64,000 nt of DNA from contig NZ_ARYK01000010.1 of NCBI RefSeq assembly GCF_000685275.1, positions 1 through 64,000 of the forward strand. Direction: 5' to 3'. The notes beneath the pieces are model-generated. The model worked only from the letters and a program-made list of their open reading frames with translations, did not search any database and had not been told where the DNA came from. The translations under genes and the position numbers were made by a program. The stretch is from Hyphomonas johnsonii MHS-2 (GTDB lineage Bacteria; Pseudomonadota; Alphaproteobacteria; Caulobacterales; Hyphomonadaceae). Positions 7,950 through 17,083 of this stretch are shown piece after piece (within the stretch, counting starts at the first letter, position 1; each line of letters starts with the position of its first letter).

Positions 7950-9266
7950 TCAGGTCACGGCCTGGACTTCTTCCAGTCCAAGCGCCACGGGAAGGGCGAG
8001 GGCGCTCATGGCGGCGAGCAGGCCGATCACGACTGCCTCGCCCGCATATTCCGCGACCAGGCTGAAGGCGCCGCCGAACACCAGTATGCCGCCAATCACC
8101 GTGTTCGACAGGGCCGTGTAGGCAGCCCGTGTGTCCAGCGTCGCCATGTCGACAAGGTGGGTCGACCGGCCGAGCCGGACGCCCTGGTAGGCGATCATCA
8201 GGGCGAAAAGGACGAGGGGAAGCGCCCAGGTGGACCCGAGAAGGCCGGCAGCATCGAGTCCAAGCGTTGCGCAGAGCGCGAGGGTCGCCGCAGCCGAGGT
8301 GAGAATCAGGACCTTGCGGCTGGATTTGTCTGCGAGGCGTCCCCAGACATAGGAACTGAGAAGGCCCGCACCGGCGGATGCGATCACCAGCAGGCCGAGC
8401 CCGCCAAATCCGTCGCTGCCGTCCGGGCCGCTTTCGTGCGCTGCCATTGCCACCATGAAGGGCGGGGCGAGCGCCGTCGACACCAGCAGGGCGCGCACCG
8501 CAATGAAGCGGCGCAGCTGGGCATCACTGGCGAGGAGTCCAAGATTGCCGAAGGCTGCGCTGATCGGATTGCCGCCGCCTTCGGTGGCACCGTGCACTTC
8601 CCTCAGCTGCAGGAAGATCGCCGCCCCCACGATCCAGAAAATCCCCGCGCCGATCAGTCCGCCGGTCACCAGGTCCATGCGGGCGATCGTGCCGGACGCC
8701 AGGAGTGCGCCATAGGCGAGCACGGCCGCGGCGCCGACCGTCGTGGCCGCGCCGGTTGCCGATCCGCGCCGGGACTTGGAAACCGTTTTGCCGAGAACGT
8801 CCTTGTAGGTGACCGAGCAGACAGACCGCGCGATGGCCAGCACGGCCAGCGCCGCAATGACGGCCATGCCCGCAGCGGCACCCTTGAGAGTCAACGCCGC
8901 CACGGCGATTGCCAGCGCGGACAGGCCTTGCACCAGCGACCCGGCCGCCCAGGCCCATTTGCGCACCGGCATCTGGCGCAGGGCACCGGCCGTGAACAAT
9001 TGCGGCAGCAACGACCCGGCCTCTCGGACCGGCACGAGCAGGCCGATGAACAGCGTCGGTGCGCCGAGCGTTGCCAGCAGCCAGCTGAGCACAAGTTTCG
9101 GGTCAATCAGGCCGTCTGCGACCTTGCTGGTCGAGAGCGCGAGGACATGGGTGGTGAAACTGCGGGCTTCCTCGGCGCAGGCGGCCTCGGGAATGTCCTT
9201 GCACACCCGGCCATCATCGCCGGATGTCAGCATTTCGAACACGATATCATGCGTGGTCCGGCCCAT
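7950..9266 (-). CDS. MFS transporter
   Basis: 438 aa with about 12 hydrophobic segments and the MFS loop signature SSYVWGRLADKSSRKVLIL between segments 8 and 9. The first ~40 residues (GDDGRVCKDIPEAACAEEARSF) are a soluble, acidic, two-cysteine extension before the first membrane segment, unusual for MFS. If the N-terminus is cytosolic the cysteines could sense or bind something; if the true start is later the extension vanishes. Substrate unknown. It is divergent from the radical SAM gene with a 117-base gap and convergent with argF. Confidence 0.75.
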   Translation of the reverse strand: MGRTTHDIVFEMLTSGDDGRVCKDIPEAACAEEARSFTTHVLALSTSKVADGLIDPKLVLSWLLATLGAPTLFIGLLVPVREAGSLLPQLFTAGALRQMPVRKWAWAAGSLVQGLSALAIAVAALTLKGAAAGMAVIAALAVLAIARSVCSVTYKDVLGKTVSKSRRGSATGAATTVGAAAVLAYGALLASGTIARMDLVTGGLIGAGIFWIVGAAIFLQLREVHGATEGGGNPISAAFGNLGLLASDAQLRRFIAVRALLVSTALAPPFMVAMAAHESGPDGSDGFGGLGLLVIASAGAGLLSSYVWGRLADKSSRKVLILTSAAATLALCATLGLDAAGLLGSTWALPLVLFALMIAYQGVRLGRSTHLVDMATLDTRAAYTALSNTVIGGILVFGGAFSLVAEYAGEAVVIGLLAAMSALALPVALGLEEVQAVT

Positions 9267-9383
9267 GATATCTGATCTATACCAGTTCCCGGGCGCCGCA
9301 ATGGCGGGCGCACTGCGTTAGCCCCGATCACGCTTTCGCGAAGCGGCTGGCGCGACAGCGTCAGCTATGCCTACACAGGCGCC

Positions 9384-10331
9384 ATGGCTCACACGATCTT
9401 CCCCCGCGAGAAATTTTCCGATCCACGCCTGACCGCGAAGGGAGACGCCCGGGCGAGCGTCGCCTGGCACGGATTGAAAACGCTGTGGCTGAATACGGGA
9501 ACGCTCTGCAATATCGAATGTGCCAATTGCTACATCAAGAGTTCGCCCTCCAACGACTCGCTCGTCTACCTGAGGCTGGCCGACGTCACGCCCTTCCTCG
9601 ACGAGATCGATGCCCTTGGCGAAGGCGCCAAGGAGATCGGCATTACGGGCGGCGAGCCGTTCATGTGTCCGGAAATCCTTGCGATCATGGGCGCAGTGCT
9701 GGAGCGCGGGCACCGGCTGCTCGTGCTGACGAACGCAATGCGCCCGATGATGCGGCCGCGCATTCAGGCGGGTCTCGAGCCGCTGCACGAGCGCTTTGGC
9801 GATCGCCTCACCCTGCGCGTGTCGCTGGATTCCCATGACGCCGCGCTGCATGACGCCGAGCGAGGCGCAGGCGCATTCGACGAGGCTGTCAAAGGCCTGT
9901 CATGGCTTGCGGCGCGTCGGTTCAATGTTGCACTGGCCGGGCGGATGGCGCTGCATGAGGATGAGGCAGATGCCCGCGAAGCCTATGGCCAGTTCGCCTC
10001 ACGCATCGGGCTCCGGCTCGAGCCGTCGAATCCGGCGCAGCTGGTGCTGTTCCCCGAGATGATCGCGCAGGACGACCCGCCCGAGATCACGACAGCCTGC
10101 TGGCAGATTCTGGGCAAGGACCCGGCCGACATCATGTGCGCCAGCCAGCGCATGGTGATCCGGCGCAAGGGCGCAGCCCAGGCAACCGTGACAGCCTGCA
10201 CCTTGCTGGTCGAGGATACGGCCTTCGAACTCGGATCCACCCTGGCCGAAGCGACTGCCGCGCCGGTCAGCCTGAACCATGCCTGGTGCGCCAGTTTCTG
10301 CGTGCTCGGCGGCGGCAGCTGCTCAGCCTGA
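9384..10331 (+). CDS. Radical SAM protein with cysteine-rich C-terminus
   Basis: 315 aa. The radical SAM cluster motif CNIECANCY (C42, C46, C49) and ITGGEPFM (the GGE motif binding SAM) are intact. The last third carries further cysteines (TTACW, IMCASQ, TACTLL) and ends CASFCVLGGGSCSA, suggesting at least one auxiliary iron-sulfur cluster of SPASM/Twitch type. Such enzymes modify peptides or proteins; no precursor peptide or transporter typical of a RiPP cluster is visible beside it except the divergent MFS gene. Substrate unknown. hslO follows after 75 bases. Confidence 0.8.
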   Translation: MAHTIFPREKFSDPRLTAKGDARASVAWHGLKTLWLNTGTLCNIECANCYIKSSPSNDSLVYLRLADVTPFLDEIDALGEGAKEIGITGGEPFMCPEILAIMGAVLERGHRLLVLTNAMRPMMRPRIQAGLEPLHERFGDRLTLRVSLDSHDAALHDAERGAGAFDEAVKGLSWLAARRFNVALAGRMALHEDEADAREAYGQFASRIGLRLEPSNPAQLVLFPEMIAQDDPPEITTACWQILGKDPADIMCASQRMVIRRKGAAQATVTACTLLVEDTAFELGSTLAEATAAPVSLNHAWCASFCVLGGGSCSA

Positions 10332-10406
10332 CTGCGCGCCCCCTTGTCGCACAGGCCCGGCGCTGCCACATGGGGGCATCCTGCCGCTCTGCCTGAAAGC
10401 CGTGCC

Positions 10407-11339
10407 ATGCCTGATACTTCACGTCCCGACAGCGACTTCGTTGCAAACTTCCAGATCGACCAGCGCCCCGTGCGCGGTCGGGCCGTTCGCATGGGCGCCG
10501 GCAGCCTGTCGCCGATCCTGCACCGGCATGACTACCCGCCGCACCTTGCCCGTGTGCTCGGCGAAGCCGTGACCCTGGCAGCCATGGTCGGCGCATCGCT
10601 GAAGTTTGAAGGCCGCATCCTGGTGCAAGCCGAAGGTGATGGCCCCGTTTCCATGCTGGTCGGCGAGTATCGCACCGACGGCGGCGTGCGCGGGTATGCC
10701 AAGTTCGATGCGGACCGCTGGGCCCACCTTGAAAAGGTCAACAAGGGCGCCGCGCCGCATATGCCGCAGCTGTTCGGCCCCGGCGGACGCCTTGCGCTGA
10801 TCCTCATCCAGGACGATCCGTCCGTTGCGCCGTACCAGGGCATCGTGCCGCTGGTGAAGGGCACGCTGTCGGAATGCGCGGAAGATTATTTCACCATGTC
10901 CGAACAGGTGCCGAGCCGCATCAAGCTCGCGATCGCGGAACTTGACCGCAAGGGCGAAGCCCCGATCTGGGTGTCCGGTGGCATGATGGTGCAGCGTATC
11001 GCGGCCGACGAGGCGCGCGGCGATACGTCAGACGTATGGAACGAAGCCGAAGCGCTGTTCGGTACGCTGAGCGACGCTGAACTGGTCGACCCGGACCTGG
11101 CCATGCCCGACCTGTTGTTCCGCCTGTTCCATGAGCAGGGCGTGCGCCTGGAAGACTCCGTTTCGCTGGAAGACAGCTGTACGTGCAATGAGGAGCGGCT
11201 TATCGCGACCCTCAAGTCCATGCCCGATGATTCATTGCGTGACATGGTCGAGCCGGACGGGACGCTGGCGATCGATTGCCAGTTCTGCGCGCGGCACTAT
11301 TCGGTGCCGATCGAGAAAGTGACCGGGCCGGTCAGCTGA
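10407..11339 (+). CDS. hslO: Hsp33 redox-regulated chaperone
   Basis: Holdase that is activated when oxidants release zinc from four C-terminal cysteines. Those are visible: CTC (in SCTCNEER) and, about 30 residues later, CQFC. 310 aa from ATG 10407, MPDTSRPDSDF; a frame from 10344 has an unlikely N-terminus. GEAVTLAAMVGASLKFEGR is the core domain. In many alphaproteobacteria it follows argF; here a transporter and a radical SAM gene intervene. Confidence 0.93.
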   Translation: MPDTSRPDSDFVANFQIDQRPVRGRAVRMGAGSLSPILHRHDYPPHLARVLGEAVTLAAMVGASLKFEGRILVQAEGDGPVSMLVGEYRTDGGVRGYAKFDADRWAHLEKVNKGAAPHMPQLFGPGGRLALILIQDDPSVAPYQGIVPLVKGTLSECAEDYFTMSEQVPSRIKLAIAELDRKGEAPIWVSGGMMVQRIAADEARGDTSDVWNEAEALFGTLSDAELVDPDLAMPDLLFRLFHEQGVRLEDSVSLEDSCTCNEERLIATLKSMPDDSLRDMVEPDGTLAIDCQFCARHYSVPIEKVTGPVS

Positions 11340-11355
11340 TGCTGGTGGTCCGGTC

Positions 11356-12843
11356 CTATTCGCCGTCCATGCCGAGGATGATCTGGGCGTAGCCTTTCGA
11401 CAGGCGCCCCATGTTCTCGACCGAGATACGTTCATTCGTGCCATGGAAGCCGGTCAGTTCGTCCGGCGTCAAGACGGACGGCGCGAACCGGTAGATGTTG
11501 CTGGTGATGGCGGCGGCGTAGCGGGAATCCGTTGCGCCCAGCACAAGCCCGGGTGCCACGGGGGCGCCACTGCCGGCCACTTCGGCGACACTGGCCAGCA
11601 CGGCGTAGGCGCGATTGTCTGTAGGTGAGACCGGAGAGGCGGGGCTGTTGATGCCATCGCCGCCGGTCTCGACCGCGATCCCGTCAATGCCGGCGGTGAC
11701 ATCCTTTACGTGCTTGATCACGTCGTCAGGCGTGTCGTTGGGATGTACACGGAAGTTCACGGTGGCCACGGCGCGCTGTGGCAGCACGTTTTCTTTGGCG
11801 GACCCGCGGAGCATGGTTGGCGCGGTCGTTGTCCGGACCATGGCATTGCCGGCAGAATTGTTGGCAAGCGAGGATTCGACGATGCCCTGGAACAGCCACA
11901 GGTTGGCCATTGCCATGCGCTGGGTGAAGGGCATGTCCTTTCCGGCAGCGCGGAACAGGTCCGACACGGGCGGTTTGGAAAAATCGGCGGGCATCTGGTT
12001 CTCTTCGAGCGCCAGGATGGCTTTTGCGAGGTTCACGTTTGCGGAATTGCGCGGCGGCGTCGATGAGTGGCCGCCCTGTGCCACGGCTGTCACGTCGACC
12101 GTGACATACCCTTTCTCCGCGATCCCGATAATACCCATGGGCTTGCCGGTGAGCGGTGACGGGTCGATGATCATGAAGCCTTCGTCGAGCACCATTTCCG
12201 GTTCCACGCCGCGGGATTTGAGCAGGGCAATGCCCGCCTCCGCGCCAGAGCCGAGCACTTCCTCGTCATGCCCGAACATGAACAGCACGGTGCGTTTCGG
12301 CTGGAAGCCGGAGGCGGCGAGCGCTTCGGCGGCTTCCATCAGGCCGACAAGGTTGCCCTTGTCGTCGATTGCGCCCCGCCCATAGACCATTCCGTCGATG
12401 ATCTCACCGGCAAAGGGGGCGCCGGTCCAGTCCGACTGTGTGCCCATGTTGACGGGCACGACGTCCTGGTGGGCCATCAGCAGGATCGGTTTCAGCGCCG
12501 GATCGCTGCCTTGCCACGTATAGAGCAATGTCAGCGTGCCGGGCACGATTTCGCGTGTCATGGCAGCATGGGCTGCCGGGTAGGTTTCGGCCAGCCAGTC
12601 ATGCAGTGCGAGCCATTCGCCTTCCTGTCCCGGACGCGGGTCGCCGCCTTGCAGCGTGATCGTCTTGAACTGGATGATTTCCGACAGATGCTGCGCGGCC
12701 GATTCTGCAGAGATTGCCGGGGCATCCGGCAGGTCAACGCGTTGGCCGACCGGTTCGCCGCCATAGGAGAATGTCCGAACGAGAATGATTCCGATGATCA
12801 GGACGATCAGTCCCGCTGCCCCCAATATCAGCTTCTTCAACAT
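11356..12843 (-). CDS. M20-family metallopeptidase (carboxypeptidase S-like)
   Basis: 495 aa from MLKKLILGAAGLIVLIIGII, which gives one N-terminal membrane anchor or uncleaved signal, so the enzyme probably faces the periplasm. Zinc ligands and catalytic motifs are visible: LLMAHQDVVPV (H and D), GRGAIDDKGN, FGHDEEVLGSGAE (EE pair), and the dimerisation domain with AQGGHSSTPP. Length and anchor match carboxypeptidase-S-like M20 peptidases. It removes C-terminal or N-acyl residues from peptides; the substrate is not fixed by sequence. It is convergent with hslO. Confidence 0.87.
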   Translation of the reverse strand: MLKKLILGAAGLIVLIIGIILVRTFSYGGEPVGQRVDLPDAPAISAESAAQHLSEIIQFKTITLQGGDPRPGQEGEWLALHDWLAETYPAAHAAMTREIVPGTLTLLYTWQGSDPALKPILLMAHQDVVPVNMGTQSDWTGAPFAGEIIDGMVYGRGAIDDKGNLVGLMEAAEALAASGFQPKRTVLFMFGHDEEVLGSGAEAGIALLKSRGVEPEMVLDEGFMIIDPSPLTGKPMGIIGIAEKGYVTVDVTAVAQGGHSSTPPRNSANVNLAKAILALEENQMPADFSKPPVSDLFRAAGKDMPFTQRMAMANLWLFQGIVESSLANNSAGNAMVRTTTAPTMLRGSAKENVLPQRAVATVNFRVHPNDTPDDVIKHVKDVTAGIDGIAVETGGDGINSPASPVSPTDNRAYAVLASVAEVAGSGAPVAPGLVLGATDSRYAAAITSNIYRFAPSVLTPDELTGFHGTNERISVENMGRLSKGYAQIILGMDGE

Positions 12844-12962
12844 GATGAGCCCGCCCTCGTTCAGTTTGAACAGGACGGTTGCGGCTCCGGCGGCGCCCGT
12901 CAAGACTTTGCAGGGTAAAAAAATGACTTGGCCGTCACGATTTCAGTGGGCACGATACAGAG

Positions 12963-14333
12963 ATGAGTGAAGCGCCGTCCCGACGCCTGTCCCTGCCGAG
13001 AGTACTCGCGTTTTCGAGTCTCAGTATTCCGTTGGCGGGCGTTGGCCTGCCACTCGCGGTCTACCTGTCGCCGCTGTATGCGAAGGAGGTGGGACTCGGG
13101 CTCGAACTTACCGGTCTCCTGTTCATGCTGCTGCGGTTCTGGGACATCTTCACCGACCCCGTGATGGGTTACATGGTGGACAGGTATCGCAGCCCGCTCG
13201 GCCGGGTGCGCCACTGGATCCTGCTCAGCGTACCGATCCTGGCGATTGCCACCTATTTCGTTTACCTGCCGCCACGAACCGGTGCCGGACCGGGCTATTT
13301 CGTGGGCTGGATGCTGGTTTTCTATGTCGGCTTTACCCTGCTGCAGACGTCGCGATCCGCCTGGGTTCCTGCCATCGCCAATACCTATGACGAACGGTCG
13401 CGGCTGTTCCTCTGGCCGGAGATCGTGAGCACGCTGTCGATGCTGACATTGCTGGCGCTGCCGGCACTGCTGCCCCTGTTGGGCTTCAAGCTGGACCGTT
13501 TCGGACAGGTCGCGGTGATGGGCTATGTCCTGCTGGTGTCCCTGCCGATTGCGGGCGCCCTGGCGTTCTTCTTCGTGCCGGACAGGCCGGTGCCCGGCGA
13601 CAAGGGCCACGCCATGAAGTTCGAGCTGAAGCCGATCTGGGCAGCGGTGAAGAACCAGCTGTTCGGGCGCCTGTTGCTGATGGAATTGTTTGCGGGCACC
13701 GCCATTGCCGTCACGGCGTCCAACTATCTCTTCGTTGCTGAATACGTTTTCGAGCTGAGCGACGGGCAGGCCAGCCTGATCCTGATGGTGTTCTTCATCG
13801 TCGCGGTGGCGGCCATGCCGCTATGGTTGATGCTTGCGCGGCGGACGGAAAAGAACATCGCATTCCGGGCGGCGACGCTGACGTCTGCGGTGAGCTATAT
13901 CCTGTATTTCATTCTCGGGCAGACTGGCGGCTTCTGGCCGCTGTTCATCGGGGCGGTGGTCAATGGCACCGCGTTCAGTGCGCCGATCGTGCTGACACGT
14001 TCGATGACCGCCGACGTGGTGGAATGGCACACGTCGCGCACGGGCGAAAACCGCGCGGGAATCTACTATTCGATCCTGACAAGCGCCTACAAGATCGGCT
14101 CGAGCCTGGCGTTCGGGGTCGGCTACCTGATGGTGGGCCAGCTCGCGGGATTCCACCCGGGCCCGGGAAACTCTCCCGAGGCGATCAATGGCCTGCTCAT
14201 CATCTTCTGCCTGCTGCCTGCCGGCCTCTATCTCTGCGCGTCGATCGCGTCATGGACGTACCCGCTGTCCCGGGCGATGCAGCAGGACGTGGCGCGCAGC
14301 CTCGATCCGCGCGGTCCGCAGACGCTGGACTAG
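12963..14333 (+). CDS. GPH-family (MelB-type) MFS transporter
   Basis: 456 aa, about 12 membrane segments. The motif LLRFWDIFTDPVMGYMVDR near residues 57-75 is the cation-binding region of glycoside-pentoside-hexuronide:cation symporters. The central loop ends one half near VPDRPVPGDKGHAMKFELK. Substrate cannot be read from the sequence; no sugar genes are adjacent. ATG 12963 is used. Its TAG shares CTAG (14330-14333) with the convergent DUF924 gene. Confidence 0.83.
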   Translation: MSEAPSRRLSLPRVLAFSSLSIPLAGVGLPLAVYLSPLYAKEVGLGLELTGLLFMLLRFWDIFTDPVMGYMVDRYRSPLGRVRHWILLSVPILAIATYFVYLPPRTGAGPGYFVGWMLVFYVGFTLLQTSRSAWVPAIANTYDERSRLFLWPEIVSTLSMLTLLALPALLPLLGFKLDRFGQVAVMGYVLLVSLPIAGALAFFFVPDRPVPGDKGHAMKFELKPIWAAVKNQLFGRLLLMELFAGTAIAVTASNYLFVAEYVFELSDGQASLILMVFFIVAVAAMPLWLMLARRTEKNIAFRAATLTSAVSYILYFILGQTGGFWPLFIGAVVNGTAFSAPIVLTRSMTADVVEWHTSRTGENRAGIYYSILTSAYKIGSSLAFGVGYLMVGQLAGFHPGPGNSPEAINGLLIIFCLLPAGLYLCASIASWTYPLSRAMQQDVARSLDPRGPQTLD

Positions 14334-14944
14334 AAGCCACTTCCCGGCGTTGCAATGTAAGCCAGCTCGGCAGGCGTGGACGTACGCGCAAGGACTGCGT
14401 TCCTGTGCGGGAACCTGCCAAATTGCTCGATGACCGACTGGTGGGAATAGGCGTATTCGAGCGTCGATTCGGTCAGCTTCCTGAAATCATCCCGCGCGTC
14501 GCGGTTCAGGGCCGTGAACATTTCGATGGCCCGCGCCTGGTCTCCGGTGTCTTCGGAATGCTCGAGCGGGAGGTAGAAGAAGATCCGGTCGGCTTCCGGC
14601 AGGGACAGGTCCTCTCGGCGTGACAGGCCATCCTTGCAGAGGCGCAGGGCCAGCGCATCCTGGGCGAAGGCACGGGGGCTGTTGCGGAAAATGTTGCGGC
14701 TGAACTGGTCGAGGACAATGATTGCGGCGAGCCTTTCGCGCGCCCCCCTGGCCGCCCAGTCGTAGGCCAGAGGGCCTGCCGAAAGCGTTTCGAGAAGCGT
14801 CAGGAACCGCGTCCTGATCTGCGCGTCCGTGTCGTCGGACTTGGCGAACCAGACCTTGTTCCGCGCCTTGGCGGCCTCACCGGAGCGGGACGCGTCACCG
14901 ATCCAGAACTCGAGAACGTCGGATGGCTGGGGCAGGTCTGTCAT
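14330..14944 (-). CDS. DUF924 family protein
   Basis: 204 aa. The family marks are visible: [10 protein letters not shown] at the start, [31 protein letters not shown] and FGRFPHRN near the end. It is a helical TPR-like fold of unknown biochemical role that is widespread in proteobacteria. The ATG overlaps the ubiG stop (ATGA, 14941-14944), so it is translated with ubiG; a link to ubiquinone is suggested only by that context. Confidence 0.87.
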   Translation of the reverse strand: MTDLPQPSDVLEFWIGDASRSGEAAKARNKVWFAKSDDTDAQIRTRFLTLLETLSAGPLAYDWAARGARERLAAIIVLDQFSRNIFRNSPRAFAQDALALRLCKDGLSRREDLSLPEADRIFFYLPLEHSEDTGDQARAIEMFTALNRDARDDFRKLTESTLEYAYSHQSVIEQFGRFPHRNAVLARTSTPAELAYIATPGSGF

Positions 14945-15717
14945 TCTGCCGGCCGTGTCGCGACGGTCATGTAGTTCACCGCCGTGTCCGAGGAGAGGGT
15001 CCAGCTGTCCGAAAGCGGCTTGTAGGATACGCCGGTTGGCGCCTGAGGGGTCATGCCGGCAGCGGCGAGCGCAGTGTGTACTTCGTCGGGCGTCACGAAC
15101 TTGGACCAGTCATGGGTGCCGCGCGGCAGCCAGCCAAGCACGTATTCCGCGCCGATCACGGCGGTTGCGAGGGCCTTGGCCGTCCGGTTCAGGGTGGCGA
15201 CGATCATCAGGCCGCCAGGCCGCACCAGAGAGGCGGTATCCTTCAGGAAGGCGTGCGCATCTGCGACGTGCTCGACGACTTCGAGGTTCAGCACGATGTC
15301 GAAGGGCTTTTCTCCGCCGTCGATCAGGCCCTCGGCTGTTCCGGCGCGATAGTCGATATCGAGCCCTTGTTCGCGGGCATGCGTGAGCGCGGTCTTGATA
15401 TTGGATTCCGACGCGTCGACGCCGACCACGTCAGCGCCGAGGCGCGACATGGGTTCGCAGGCGAGGCCGCCGCCGCACCCGATGTCGAGCAGGCGCAGGC
15501 CCTTCAGCGGGGCAAGCGCGCCGGGGGCAATGGCGAAGTGGCGCTCTGCTGTCTCCCGGATAAAGCCGAGCCGGACAGGATTGAACTTGTGCAGCGGCTT
15601 GAATTTTCCGGTCGGGTTCCACCAGTCGGCCGCCATCGCCGAGAACTTGGCGACCTCGTCGGAGTCGATGCTTGGCGTCCGAGGAGCCGTGCGGGAGCCT
15701 TCGATTGTTTTCACCAT
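14941..15717 (-). CDS. ubiG: UbiG O-methyltransferase
   Basis: 258-aa SAM-dependent methyltransferase that acts at two steps of ubiquinone synthesis. It has [24 protein letters not shown], the family's N-terminal signature, the SAM loop [20 protein letters not shown], and [16 protein letters not shown]. The ATG at 15717 follows AGGAA at about 9 bases. It is divergent from lysC (92-base gap), a common pairing in alphaproteobacteria, and first gene of a two-gene unit with DUF924. Confidence 0.93.
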   Translation of the reverse strand: MVKTIEGSRTAPRTPSIDSDEVAKFSAMAADWWNPTGKFKPLHKFNPVRLGFIRETAERHFAIAPGALAPLKGLRLLDIGCGGGLACEPMSRLGADVVGVDASESNIKTALTHAREQGLDIDYRAGTAEGLIDGGEKPFDIVLNLEVVEHVADAHAFLKDTASLVRPGGLMIVATLNRTAKALATAVIGAEYVLGWLPRGTHDWSKFVTPDEVHTALAAAGMTPQAPTGVSYKPLSDSWTLSSDTAVNYMTVATRPAE

Positions 15718-15809
15718 CGTTTAGCGTTCCTGTTTGATCCGCGCTGAACTTCACCCTAAGACGGCGGATATAGAGGGCAATCCCTTCAGTTTACAGGATA
15801 TGGGGTGAA

Positions 15810-17057
15810 ATGGCGCGTACGGTTCTAAAATTTGGCGGCACATCTGTCGGCGATCTCGACCGGATCGCCAACGTGGCAGACATTGTGGCCAGCCGCGCGG
15901 CCCTGGGCGAGCACATGGCCGTCGTGGTTTCCGCGATGGCGGGCGAAACCAACAAGCTGGTCGCCTATGCTGAAGGCGCGGCGGGCGATGGTCTTGCCCG
16001 CGAGAATTTCGATGACGAATATGATGTCGTCGTCGCCTCGGGCGAACAGGTCACCGCCGGCCTGCTTGCGCTTGCCCTGAGACGGCGGGGCCTGAAGGCG
16101 CGCAGCTGGCTGGGCTGGCAATTGCGCATGAAGACGGATGGCGATCATAGCCGGGCGCGGATACTGGGCTTTGACAATAGCGGCCTGCCGGAATCGGTGG
16201 ACCGCGGCGAGATCGCTGTTATCGCGGGCTTTCAGGGCGTCACGGACGATGACCGCGTTGCCACCCTGGGACGGGGCGGGTCCGACACCAGCGCCGTCGC
16301 GGTGGCCGCTGCGCTCAACGCCACCGTCTGCGACATCTATACGGATGTTGACGGCGTTTATACCACCGACCCCCGAATGGTGCCCAAAGCGCAGCGGATT
16401 GCGAAAATTTCCTATGAGGAAATGCTGGAAATGGCATCTCTCGGCGCGAAAGTGCTGCAGACACGTTCTGTGGAACTCGCGATGAATCATAACGTTCCGG
16501 TCCGGGTGCTCTCCAGCTTTTTGAAGCCGGGCGTGCCCAATCCGGGAACACTTGTCTGCTCAGAGGAAGAAATCGTGGAAAAACAGGTCGTTAGCGGTGT
16601 TGCCTATTCGCGGGACGAGGCGAAAGTGACGCTTTATGGCGTCGCCGACAAACCGGGCGTCTCGGCGAAGATCTTCTCGGCGCTGGCGCATGCCGGGGTC
16701 AATGTGGACATGATCGTCCAGGCTAATGCGCGCGGCCCGGAACGGGCCAACATGGTGTTCACCTGCACGGACCGAGACAGCCCGATTGCCAAGGAAACGC
16801 TTGAAAACATGGCGGCGGACATTGGGTACCAGCAACTTGAAGTTACGCGGGACGTCTCCAAGATATCAATCATCGGCGTCGGCATGAAAAGCCACACGGG
16901 TGTCGCCGAAACCATGTTCACGGCCCTGTACGAAAAAGGCATCAATATCGACGTCATCTCGACATCGGAAATCAAGATTTCGGTTCTCATAGCCGCCCCC
17001 TACACCGAGCTTGCCGTGCGTGCCCTGCACACCGCGTTCGGCCTTGACGCCGTGTAA
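15810..17057 (+). CDS. lysC: Aspartokinase
   Basis: Phosphorylates aspartate as the first step to lysine, threonine, methionine and aspartate semialdehyde. 415 aa: kinase domain with VLKFGGTSVGD at residues 5-15 and LGRGGSDTSAVAVAAAL, then two ACT domains (from about residue 265; KPGVSAKIFSALAHAGVNVDMI is the first) that bind feedback inhibitors. ptsP follows after 26 bases, a conserved alphaproteobacterial arrangement. The product pool also feeds the carboxynorspermidine enzymes in this window. Confidence 0.95.
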   Translation: MARTVLKFGGTSVGDLDRIANVADIVASRAALGEHMAVVVSAMAGETNKLVAYAEGAAGDGLARENFDDEYDVVVASGEQVTAGLLALALRRRGLKARSWLGWQLRMKTDGDHSRARILGFDNSGLPESVDRGEIAVIAGFQGVTDDDRVATLGRGGSDTSAVAVAAALNATVCDIYTDVDGVYTTDPRMVPKAQRIAKISYEEMLEMASLGAKVLQTRSVELAMNHNVPVRVLSSFLKPGVPNPGTLVCSEEEIVEKQVVSGVAYSRDEAKVTLYGVADKPGVSAKIFSALAHAGVNVDMIVQANARGPERANMVFTCTDRDSPIAKETLENMAADIGYQQLEVTRDVSKISIIGVGMKSHTGVAETMFTALYEKGINIDVISTSEIKISVLIAAPYTELAVRALHTAFGLDAV

Positions 17058-17083
17058 TCGGCACTGCGAAACTCAGGAGAGTC

